Source: Peptostreptococcus sp. MV1 (GTDB lineage: Bacteria > Bacillota > Clostridia > Peptostreptococcales > Peptostreptococcaceae). Taken from it: a DNA stretch of 46,805 nucleotides. The stretch is taken from positions 1 to 46,805 of the forward strand of contig NZ_JRNB01000006.1 of NCBI RefSeq assembly GCF_000758885.1, written 5' to 3'. A program made the translations under genes and the position numbers. Below, in pieces: positions 1-8,016 of this stretch. Positions within the stretch are counted from its first letter, which is position 1. Each line of letters opens with the position of its first letter. The notes under the pieces are model-generated. The model was not told the origin of the DNA, searched no databases, and worked only from the letters and a program-made list of their open reading frames with translations.

Positions 1-1934
1 GCAATGAATCATTTTTTTATTCAGTTGTACAAATTGATTATACAATCAACCAAGAAATTTTAAATAATGAAAATGTATCGTTTACTTCTAATTATTTTCA
101 ATTAGGGGGAGATTCTCTTACAGCAACAAAGGTTGTTTCAAAAATTCAAAAAGAATTATGCGTAGAAGTATCAATTGGCGATATCTTTAAATATCCTATT
201 TTAAGAGATTTTTCAGAGTTTATTAAGAAAATCGAAAAAGATAGACATTTACCATATAAAAGAATTGTACATGATTTTAAAAACATAAATGAGCCATTTC
301 CATTAACGGATGTGCAATTTGCATATTGGATAGGAAGAAACAAAATGTATTCTTTAGGTTCAGTAGCAACACATTGTTACTTCGAATTAGATTGTTTGAA
401 TATTGAGCCTAATAAACTTCAAAAGGTAATAAATGATATGATTAAGTATCATTCTATGTTAAGGGCGATAATTTTAAACAATGGAACACAACAGATATTG
501 GGAAAAGTTCCACCATTTATGTTAGATATTAATAACTTATCATGTCTTAATAAGGTTGAACAAGAGGAAGCTTTAAAACTGACTAGAGATATTATGTCTC
601 ACGAAATATTAAAGATAGATAAATGGCCTATATTTAATTTCAAACTTAGCATTTTAGATGAAATTAAATCCAGACTCCATATTAGTTTAGATAATATTAT
701 TTTAGACGGTTGGAGTATGTTCTATATTCTAGATGAATTGAAATTAAGATATAATGATGAAAATTTTTATAAGGAATTACCAGATGTTTCATTTAGAGAT
801 TATGTTTTAGAAATTAGAAAAGTAAAAAACACATCTAAATATCAAGTTGATAAAAAATATTGGCTGGATAGATTGAATGGATTTTTGGAAGCCCCTAAAT
901 TTGAAATAGCAAAGTTAGAAAGTGATATAGAAGAACAAACTTTTAATAGAAGAGAAAAAATTATTGATTCTTATGGATTGAATAAATTAAAAGGAATCGC
1001 AAGAGAAAATAACATAACATTGACAATTTTATTAATAACATTATTTTCTGAAATAATTAGGAAATATTCATTAAATGATGAATTTGTATTAAATATTACA
1101 CAGTTTAACAAGGAACAAATTCATCCGGATATAAATAAAATCATAGGAGATTTTACTAACCTAACATTTCTTGAAGTAAAAAATTGTACTAGCGATTCAT
1201 TGCTAGAAAAATCCAAAATGTTGCAAAAACAATTATTAGAAGATACAAAACACAATTCATATAGTGCTGTAGAATTTGGAAGAGAATTAAGAAATAAACA
1301 CTCTAACAATAGATATTCTTTAATGCCTATAGTATTTACAAGTGGATTAGGTTTGTCTGAAGGCAGGAAAGATGCTTGGCTAGGAGAACTTGTATATAGT
1401 ATTTCTCAAACACCACAAGTTTGGCTTGATCATCAAGTTATGGAAATGGACGGCAAATTAAAAATAATTTGGGATTCCATTGATGAAATATTTACGGCAC
1501 AGTTGCTAGATAGGATGTTTGAGTCTTATGGAAACTTATTGGATACTATAATAAATAATACCAATGCGTTTTCCACTAAAATTAATTATAAGGAAAATAA
1601 AGATACTGAAAATAATGTATGTATTAGAGAAGACTTATCAGTTTATCAAAATAATGAACCTGATGAAGATATTCATAAATCAAACAAGAAAACAGAAGAT
1701 AAATTGAACACTGAGCTACTTTATTCTATATCAGAAATTTGGAAAGAAATTTTAAAAATTGAAGAAATAAAAAAAGAAGATAACTTCTTTAAACTAGGAG
1801 GGAATTCTTTAAATATGATACAACTATCTAATACATTAATGGAACGATATGGTTTTCATTTAGAATTAGGGGAATTTATGGAAACTCCATATATTGAAAA
1901 TTTGGTAATAAAGTTGATGGATTTTTTGAAATGA
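1..1934 (+). CDS. NRPS, 3' part: PCP-heterocyclization (Cy)-PCP, HMWP2-like (5' partial)
   Basis: The reading frame is open from base 3 (643 visible residues); the start and any upstream domains are outside. The first PCP shows LGGDSL with the phosphopantetheine serine at visible residue 38. A Cy domain follows from about residue 95: entry motif FPLTDVQFAYWIGR, DxxxxDxxS (D230, D235, S238) replacing the condensation HHxxxDG, and a late SQTPQVWLD motif. A second PCP ends the protein (LGGNSL, serine at about residue 602). Cy domains condense an acyl or peptidyl thioester with Cys, Ser or Thr and cyclodehydrate it to a thiazoline or oxazoline. PCP-Cy-PCP is the C-terminal layout of yersiniabactin HMWP2, whose N-terminal half carries ArCP-Cy-A, so an active A domain is expected just upstream. 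The stop is 22 nt before the reductase gene. Confidence 0.9.
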   Translation, partial: NESFFYSVVQIDYTINQEILNNENVSFTSNYFQLGGDSLTATKVVSKIQKELCVEVSIGDIFKYPILRDFSEFIKKIEKDRHLPYKRIVHDFKNINEPFPLTDVQFAYWIGRNKMYSLGSVATHCYFELDCLNIEPNKLQKVINDMIKYHSMLRAIILNNGTQQILGKVPPFMLDINNLSCLNKVEQEEALKLTRDIMSHEILKIDKWPIFNFKLSILDEIKSRLHISLDNIILDGWSMFYILDELKLRYNDENFYKELPDVSFRDYVLEIRKVKNTSKYQVDKKYWLDRLNGFLEAPKFEIAKLESDIEEQTFNRREKIIDSYGLNKLKGIARENNITLTILLITLFSEIIRKYSLNDEFVLNITQFNKEQIHPDINKIIGDFTNLTFLEVKNCTSDSLLEKSKMLQKQLLEDTKHNSYSAVEFGRELRNKHSNNRYSLMPIVFTSGLGLSEGRKDAWLGELVYSISQTPQVWLDHQVMEMDGKLKIIWDSIDEIFTAQLLDRMFESYGNLLDTIINNTNAFSTKINYKENKDTENNVCIREDLSVYQNNEPDEDIHKSNKKTEDKLNTELLYSISEIWKEILKIEEIKKEDNFFKLGGNSLNMIQLSNTLMERYGFHLELGEFMETPYIENLVIKLMDFLK

Positions 1935-1956
1935 TGTATTTGGAGAGAGGAACATT

Positions 1957-3021
1957 ATGATGAAAGCGATAGTTTGTGGAACAACTTTTGGTCAATCCTA
2001 TATAAATGCGATAAAAAAAATAAATAATATTGAATTGGTAGGTATATTAGCTTTTGGAAGTAGTCGTTCTAAGAGGTGTGCAGAAGAACATAATGTTCCA
2101 CTATATGTTGATGTAGATTCTATTCCAGGAAATATAGATATTGCATTTGTTATAATTAAATCTTCTGTATTGGGAGGTAAGGGAACTGAATTGTCAGAGA
2201 GTCTCTTAAAAAAAGGAATTCATGTGATACAGGAACATCCAATTCATTATAGGGAGATAGAGAACTGCTTAAAGTTGGCTCATGAATTCAACTCATGTTA
2301 TATAGTAGGGAATTTATATAATTCATTGGAAACTATTGAAAAATTTATTGAAGCTGCAAAATATTTAAATAAAGAAGATGTTCTTGAACATGTAGATATC
2401 ATGACATCTTCGCAACTTCTTTATTCTTTGATATGTATTCTGAACGAAGCATTACCTCTTCTTAGAAGTTTTAATATAATTCCAACGTTAACAGAGAAAA
2501 GATACCCTTTTAATCGTGTTGTTTTGTCAAATGGGCAATTGGATGTAAACTTACAAATTCATAATGAGGTTTCTGATGTGGATGGGAATAACCATATGCA
2601 TCTTCTTCATAAAATTACTTTTTTTTATAAAAGTGGAAGATTAGATCTTGAAGATACCTTTGGATCTGTAATATGGAGGGATAGAATGAATATATCTGAT
2701 AATATTGTGTTAGATTCAAAACAAATTGATGTTAATTATTTAAATAAGCCAATAAAATTTAGCTTGGCAAATTACAGTAACTTGACATATGAAACTATAC
2801 TTTATGATGTTTTTCCGAATGCCATAAGGAAAGAAATTGAAAAATTTATTGAAAATGTTAAACAAAGAAAAAATAATATTACAAGAACGCAAAAGGAAAT
2901 AATAGTTTCGAAAAAATGGGGAGAAATAATGAAAGAAATAGGGTTTCCTAAAAATGTTAAATTTGGTGAAGAACATCTTAACCATTTACAAGCTTTAAAA
3001 AATTTAGGGATGAAAAAATGA
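1957..3021 (+). CDS. Thiazolinyl imide reductase (Irp3/YbtU, PchG family), copy 1
   Basis: 354 aa, Gfo/Idh/MocA-type NAD(P)H oxidoreductase. The N-terminal Rossmann start reads IVCGTTFG. The family motif IQEHP is at residues 91-95, and Y121 lies 27 residues after H94, the same spacing as the His/Tyr pair proposed as acids in Yersinia Irp3 (family knowledge from memory). The enzyme reduces a PCP-bound thiazoline to thiazolidine during assembly. The gene starts at an ATG ATG pair behind GGAGAGAGG, 22 nt after the PCP-Cy-PCP gene, and its TGA overlaps the next ATG (ATGA), so it is translationally coupled to the free Cy protein. Of the three reductase-like proteins here it is the only one that keeps the catalytic His, so it is the best candidate for the active enzyme. 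Confidence 0.9.
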   Translation: MMKAIVCGTTFGQSYINAIKKINNIELVGILAFGSSRSKRCAEEHNVPLYVDVDSIPGNIDIAFVIIKSSVLGGKGTELSESLLKKGIHVIQEHPIHYREIENCLKLAHEFNSCYIVGNLYNSLETIEKFIEAAKYLNKEDVLEHVDIMTSSQLLYSLICILNEALPLLRSFNIIPTLTEKRYPFNRVVLSNGQLDVNLQIHNEVSDVDGNNHMHLLHKITFFYKSGRLDLEDTFGSVIWRDRMNISDNIVLDSKQIDVNYLNKPIKFSLANYSNLTYETILYDVFPNAIRKEIEKFIENVKQRKNNITRTQKEIIVSKKWGEIMKEIGFPKNVKFGEEHLNHLQALKNLGMKK

Positions 3022-4475
3022 AACTAAAAAATGATAGTACAGACTTAGATTTATTTGATTATGTAAATGAGCTGAGAAAACAGGGAATGTTTTTGTTTGT
3101 GGAAGATAAAAAATTAAAATATAGAATCAAAAAAGAATTATACAATGAAGAGGTAATCAACGAAATTAAAGTTAACAAAGAGGATTTACTCAGATATTTA
3201 TCAAAAGCACAAGAAAACACTTTGGAATTGAGTTCACTTCAGTTGGCATATATGGCTGGACAAGTAGATGGGGAATTTTTAAATAAAGTTAATGCTCATT
3301 ATTATATTGAATTTGAAAAGCAAAATTTAAATATTGCTAATCTTGAAAAAAACATTAATTTGATGATTAGAAAAAATGATATTTTAAGATTGATTTTATT
3401 ATCGGATGGTAGAGGGATTATTCTGGAAAAAGTTCCTGAATATAAAGTTTTTAAATATCAATATAATTCTAAAGAGGATAGGTATAAAATGCGAAAGATT
3501 TTATCGCATATGAAGTATAATATCGAAACATGGCCTATGTTTAAATTCGTAGTTGGAAAGAAAATTAATGGCGAGAATAAAAATGATGTACTCCACATAA
3601 GTTTTGATTGTTCTATATTAGATGCGTGGAGTGCAGGTAATATGATATATAAGCTTTTTGCGTTATACGAAGGAGAAAAAATAAGTTTTTCCGATGTATC
3701 TTATAAAGATTATGTAATGAATTTAAGAATATATAAGGAACTTGCATTTAATAAGAGACTTTTAGATGAGGCTGAAAAATATTGGAATAAAATGATAAAA
3801 ACACTACCAAAAGCACCGAATTTAAGAACAAAAATGCCGATTAATGACTTAGAAGAATACAATTTTAAAAGAAAAGAATATCGTTTTAGTAAAGAACAAA
3901 CTGACAATTTAATACATTATTCAAAACTAAGAGGTGTAACGTTGTCTGCTATTTTAATCACTATTTATATGAAAGTATTGTCTGACTTAATTGAGACTGA
4001 CGAATTAACAATAACAACAACATTATTTGGGAAATTACCAGTAGTTAAAAATGCAGATGAATTGTTGGGAGAATTTACAAATATAGGATTAATTAGCTAT
4101 AAAGATGAATATAAATCTATATTAGAGTCCATCAAAAAAACCCAAAAACAAATATTTAAGTTATTAGAATATAGATGTTTTGATGGGATTAATGTTATAA
4201 ATAAAGCTAGGCAAGAGAATGGAATAAATAAATTGTTTCCAATAGTAGTTACTTGCATGATTGGAGAGAGTTATAGCAATTGTAAAAATGGATTTCATGA
4301 AATATGTTCATTAAGTCAAACACCTCAAGTTTATCTAGATCATCATATAAGAATGATTGATGATAGTATTGTGATTACTTTTGATTATATAGATGAGTTA
4401 TTATATGAAGAGGATATTATTTGGATGGTAGGTAAGTATATTGATGTTTCAAATGAAATATGCTCTAATTTTTGA
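3018..4475 (+). CDS. Free-standing NRPS heterocyclization protein: TubC-type docking domain plus Cy
   Basis: 485 aa. Residues about 8-66 resemble the TubC N-terminal docking domain (pattern ELRKQGMFLFVEDKKLKY, then a helical VNKEDLLRYL end). The rest is one Cy domain with an intact DxxxxDxxS (D197, D202, S205), SLSQTPQVYLDHH near the end, and a degenerate entry motif (SSLQLAYMAGQ instead of FPLTxxQxAYxxGR). There is no A domain, PCP or TE, and the protein ends at the natural end of the Cy domain, so nothing indicates truncation. It overlaps the reductase gene by 4 nt. The following gene supplies a PCP without a Cy or A, so the two together probably form a split elongation module. Cy domains normally occur inside multidomain synthetases; a separate docking-Cy protein is unusual. 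Confidence 0.88.
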   Translation: MKLKNDSTDLDLFDYVNELRKQGMFLFVEDKKLKYRIKKELYNEEVINEIKVNKEDLLRYLSKAQENTLELSSLQLAYMAGQVDGEFLNKVNAHYYIEFEKQNLNIANLEKNINLMIRKNDILRLILLSDGRGIILEKVPEYKVFKYQYNSKEDRYKMRKILSHMKYNIETWPMFKFVVGKKINGENKNDVLHISFDCSILDAWSAGNMIYKLFALYEGEKISFSDVSYKDYVMNLRIYKELAFNKRLLDEAEKYWNKMIKTLPKAPNLRTKMPINDLEEYNFKRKEYRFSKEQTDNLIHYSKLRGVTLSAILITIYMKVLSDLIETDELTITTTLFGKLPVVKNADELLGEFTNIGLISYKDEYKSILESIKKTQKQIFKLLEYRCFDGINVINKARQENGINKLFPIVVTCMIGESYSNCKNGFHEICSLSQTPQVYLDHHIRMIDDSIVITFDYIDELLYEEDIIWMVGKYIDVSNEICSNF

Positions 4476-4499
4476 TAAATCAACTATGGAGGGAATAAT

Positions 4500-5876
4500 A
4501 TGAAAAGAAAAAAGTTTAATATTGAGTATCAAAAAAGAATTTATAGTGGTAAATATAAAACAATAATCTCACAAGAAAATGTTAAAACGCTCCTGGTTGA
4601 ACCAGAATTAGAGGAAGATAAATCGGAATTTAAGATAAATTATATTGATAATATTAATACAGACAATGAAGTAAAAAAGAGAAAGTATTTTGTCCAAAAA
4701 TTTTTATTAGATTTATTAACTGAAATTAATGTTAAAAAAATAAAAATAGACAACAAGAATGAAAATATAATTAAATACTGGTTGAAATATGTGAAAGATT
4801 TTAAAGCAGATGAGATGAATGAAGTAAAAATCGCAGAGGATTCTTTATATAGAAAACTACAACTAAAAAAGAATTTATTTGTAGATATACTTGAGAATAA
4901 TAATAAAAAAGAGCTTTTGCTTTTAGATAATGAAATATCCCCAGCAAAACTAGGCATTAGAAGTGAGTTTACTGAGAGCTTATTAGATAAATTAATTAAA
5001 AACATCAATAATGAAAGTAAAGATATTAAAAGGTTAACAATAGGCATTGTTAATGATGTAGATTGCATAATAAAAGATAACTTAGTCAGCAGAATTAAAG
5101 ATTTAAACAATGTAATTTTATTAAATGATTGCAATGATAAGAAATTTTTGAAAGATAATTACTTAAGTAGATTTGATCACATTATTTCTGTTAATTTTTT
5201 ACATCAAATTGAAGACGTTGAATCTTTTTTCAAAACCTCAAAACTAATGTTAAAAAGAAACGGAAAAATTCATGTAATTGATTTTGGTAAAATGGATCCA
5301 ATATCTGTACTTACAGCCATATTTTTTCAAGAAAAAAATCTTGATGTAGAAACTGAAAAACGTACGCAGTTTTTTTATAAAGTTGATTACATTAAGAAAA
5401 TAGCCAAAAAATATTTTTTTAAAAATACTATGTTTTTGATAGAAAATAATATTGCTTATTATCTCGAATCAGAAAACTATACAGATCATATTGAGTTGAT
5501 AAATAACTTAGAAAATGAAATTGGGTTAGATTTCGATAAGAAGATTGTTTTGCTGTCATTGGACTCTTTTAATGTGGATGTCTCTGATAAAACAACAATA
5601 AAAGAACAATTAAAAAATTATAATGAAAATTTAGAAGAAATCTTAAAAATAATATGGATGCAAAATTTGGATATAGATGATGTAGATAGAAATTCTAATT
5701 ATTTTAAGCTTGGAGGAAATAGCTTATCTGCAACAAAGCTTCTAGTTGAGATAGAAAGAAGATTAAAATGCAAACTCACATTAAATGAAATTTTTTCAAA
5801 TCCTGAATTTGAAAAAATGTTAAATTTGATAAATTCAAAACAGTTAGGTATGGAGGTAGTAGAAGGTGAAATATGA
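4500..5876 (+). CDS. Degenerate methyltransferase-PCP protein (split NRPS module)
   Basis: 458 aa. Residues about 60-350 align by eye with the methyltransferase embedded in the terminal synthetase of this cluster, including the segment FDHIISVNFLHQIEDV followed by a hydrophobic strand and FFQEKNLD. The SAM-binding glycine loop is gone: the other two methyltransferases here have LEIGAG, while this protein has LTIGIVNDVD. A PCP follows, with LGGNSL (S408). There is no A domain. I infer that the methyltransferase fold is non-catalytic and kept as scaffold, and that the PCP is charged in trans, working with the free Cy protein upstream. The ATG follows an AGGGAATAAT stretch; the TGA overlaps the next gene by ATGA. 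The protein is very Lys/Asn/Ile rich, like its neighbours. Confidence 0.75.
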   Translation: MKRKKFNIEYQKRIYSGKYKTIISQENVKTLLVEPELEEDKSEFKINYIDNINTDNEVKKRKYFVQKFLLDLLTEINVKKIKIDNKNENIIKYWLKYVKDFKADEMNEVKIAEDSLYRKLQLKKNLFVDILENNNKKELLLLDNEISPAKLGIRSEFTESLLDKLIKNINNESKDIKRLTIGIVNDVDCIIKDNLVSRIKDLNNVILLNDCNDKKFLKDNYLSRFDHIISVNFLHQIEDVESFFKTSKLMLKRNGKIHVIDFGKMDPISVLTAIFFQEKNLDVETEKRTQFFYKVDYIKKIAKKYFFKNTMFLIENNIAYYLESENYTDHIELINNLENEIGLDFDKKIVLLSLDSFNVDVSDKTTIKEQLKNYNENLEEILKIIWMQNLDIDDVDRNSNYFKLGGNSLSATKLLVEIERRLKCKLTLNEIFSNPEFEKMLNLINSKQLGMEVVEGEI

Positions 5877-6946
5877 TAGGAATAATTGGAGCTACTGGAG
5901 ATATTGGTTCAGAATGTACTAAAATTTTGAATGGTTATGGAATCAAAGATATAAAGTTGGGATATAGAAGAAAAGAAAAAGTTTATAAGAGTAAGAATAC
6001 TTTTGCATTTATAGATTTGGATGATATAAATACTTGTATTGAGTTTGTTGATGGATGTGACTGTATTATAAACTGTTCAGGGTATTCAGATTCATCAATA
6101 TTTAATTTAATAGATACAGTTAATAAAAACAAATGTATTCTCATTGACTTAAGTTATTATAATTTCTATGAGAAATCTGTTTTTGAAGGAGGAACAATAT
6201 ATCATGGAGTTGGTTCATCGCCAGGATTAATAGAAGCATTGCCAGTTATTATTTCTAGAGTTTTTGATAAAACCCTTAGTTTTCAAATGTATTACGCCTC
6301 TAATGGGGAATTTACTTATAATGCAGCCAAAGAATACTTGAGATATTTAAGTGAAGATGGTTTTTATGCAAGATCAATCTTAAATTCAGGAAAGATAGAA
6401 CCCTATTTGGCAGGAGATAAAACAATAACATTGCCAATAAGCAGCGAAAGATGGGTGCCATTTCCGTATATTGATAAAAGAACTCTTAAAGTTTGTAGGC
6501 AAATAGGTGTGGAAAATGCCATATTCTATATGTGCATAAAGAACGGATATGTTTGCAATTTTTTAAAGAATATTCGTTCTGATAACATTGAAAATATAAA
6601 TGTAATGGCACAAAAATTAGTGGATTTATCCAATTTGGATAATATTGAAAAAAAAGAATTTGGCGGATTTATCTTAGAGGCAACAGGAATAAAAAATAAA
6701 AATACTATAGATGCTAATATGATTTTAAAAAGCATTTCACCAACTAGATTAACGGCTCTAACAGTAGCAGCTGTTTCTATTTTAGCTCTAGAACATGGTA
6801 ATAAAACTGAAATCAAAGATATGAGTGAGTTTCCTTTATTAAATAGTTTACTTGATAAGATGATGGAAATGGATACAACATTTTATTACAAATTGATGAA
6901 AGGAACAAATTTGAAATTGAATAATATCTTTGAAGGAGAAATATAA
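5873..6946 (+). CDS. Saccharopine-dehydrogenase-like NAD(P)-binding oxidoreductase
   Basis: 357 aa. An N-terminal Rossmann fold with GATGDIG (residues 6-12), then CDCIINCSGYSD and HGVGSSPGLIEALP, matches the saccharopine dehydrogenase/homospermidine synthase-like layout. That family oxidises or reduces secondary amines at an imine centre. The gene overlaps the preceding PCP gene by 4 nt and is 1 nt from the next reductase, so it belongs to the operon. Its substrate cannot be read from sequence. Possibilities are reductive amination of a 2-oxo acid with the assembly product (in the sense of opine metallophores, though from another family), reduction of a thiazoline, or supply of an amine precursor. 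I do not recall it as a standard member of yersiniabactin or pyochelin clusters. Confidence 0.72.
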   Translation: MIGIIGATGDIGSECTKILNGYGIKDIKLGYRRKEKVYKSKNTFAFIDLDDINTCIEFVDGCDCIINCSGYSDSSIFNLIDTVNKNKCILIDLSYYNFYEKSVFEGGTIYHGVGSSPGLIEALPVIISRVFDKTLSFQMYYASNGEFTYNAAKEYLRYLSEDGFYARSILNSGKIEPYLAGDKTITLPISSERWVPFPYIDKRTLKVCRQIGVENAIFYMCIKNGYVCNFLKNIRSDNIENINVMAQKLVDLSNLDNIEKKEFGGFILEATGIKNKNTIDANMILKSISPTRLTALTVAAVSILALEHGNKTEIKDMSEFPLLNSLLDKMMEMDTTFYYKLMKGTNLKLNNIFEGEI

Positions 6947-6947
6947 A

Positions 6948-7997
6948 ATGAAAAAAAGATTGAAAGCCATAGTTTGTGGCACGAATTTTGGAGAATTTTA
7001 TTTAAAAGCATTAAAGAGTGCCGAATCAGATTTTCAAATTGCAGGTATTATCGGAAGAGGAAGTGAAAGGTCAAAGACACTTTCAAAGAAATATAATGTA
7101 CCACTGTATTTTAATGTTGAAGAATTGCCATCAGATATAGATTTAGCTTGCGTTATTGTTAGAAGTGAGGGAACAGGTGGGGATGGAACAGAATTGTGCA
7201 TAGATTTACTAAATAAAGGAATAAACGTAATTCAAGAGCAACCTGTTTATCAAGAACATTTATATAAATGTTATAAGCTAGCAAGAGAGAAAAACCTTAT
7301 TTACTTGACTGCAAATCTATATTCAAATTTATCAAATATGCAGAGCTTTGCAGTGTATGCAAAAAAATTAAATATATATTCTAAGTTAGAATATATAAGC
7401 GTTTCTTTTTCTACACAATTATCATATGTAGCTTTGGATTTATTAGCTATTTCTGGAATTTTAGGTGATTTGGAGTTGGATAATAATATAATAAAGGGAT
7501 TAGGCCCATTTGATATATTATATGGAAATATAGGGAAATTACCTATTTTAATAGAATTCAATAATCAATTAAATCCCAAAACACCTGATTACAATATGCA
7601 ATTAATGTATAGTTTTAAACTTTATTATGAAGATGGAGTATTATCGCTAAATGATGCGTATGGAGATGTTGCTTGGCGTCCAAGAACATATTTAAAAGGA
7701 GCTAAAGACGATTTAAATATAGGTAAAGAGTCAATCTACAAGGTTTTGAATTCTTTAAAAGAAACGAGTACTTCAAAATTTTTTCAAACATACTGGATTG
7801 ATTCAATAACAGCAGAATTGATTAAAATGAAGAAATATATGAATTCAGGCAAACTTGATATTCGTCGAGTAAACAGGGAACTATCAACATCTAAAAAATG
7901 GGAAATTTTGCAGAAAAAAGCGGGATATGCAAAGTTTATGGAGACTAGTAAAGAGAAGCTGCTTTTGCTGAGTGATATAAAAATTTTTGATGAATAA
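6948..7997 (+). CDS. Thiazolinyl imide reductase family protein, copy 2 (catalytic His replaced by Gln)
   Basis: 349 aa from the ATG at 6948, which has GAAGGAG at 6931-6937 at good spacing; a TTG at 6930 would lie before its own ribosome site, so I reject it. IVCGTNFGEFY at the N terminus and overall collinearity with copy 1 show it is a paralogue. The signature is IQEQP: Gln98 takes the place of the His in IQEHP, while Y125 is retained 27 residues later. Conserved internal blocks include NVPLYFNVEELPSDIDLA and LYYEDGVLSLNDAYGDVAWR. It may be a reductase with altered chemistry for a second ring, or an inactive or structural partner. It lies 19 nt before the termination synthetase gene. Confidence 0.85.
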   Translation: MKKRLKAIVCGTNFGEFYLKALKSAESDFQIAGIIGRGSERSKTLSKKYNVPLYFNVEELPSDIDLACVIVRSEGTGGDGTELCIDLLNKGINVIQEQPVYQEHLYKCYKLAREKNLIYLTANLYSNLSNMQSFAVYAKKLNIYSKLEYISVSFSTQLSYVALDLLAISGILGDLELDNNIIKGLGPFDILYGNIGKLPILIEFNNQLNPKTPDYNMQLMYSFKLYYEDGVLSLNDAYGDVAWRPRTYLKGAKDDLNIGKESIYKVLNSLKETSTSKFFQTYWIDSITAELIKMKKYMNSGKLDIRRVNRELSTSKKWEILQKKAGYAKFMETSKEKLLLLSDIKIFDE

Positions 7998-8016
7998 TTT
8001 AATAAGGAGGTAAATA

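Noticed and set aside
4640-5134. 164-codon open frame on the minus strand
   Set aside because: It lies wholly within the MT-PCP gene, has no ribosome site, and its Leu/Ser/Phe-rich product is the mirror of an AT-rich Lys/Asn-rich gene.
6930-6950. TTG start for reductase copy 2
   Set aside because: The TTG precedes the ribosome site GAAGGAG; the ATG at 6948 has correct spacing and matches the start of copy 1.
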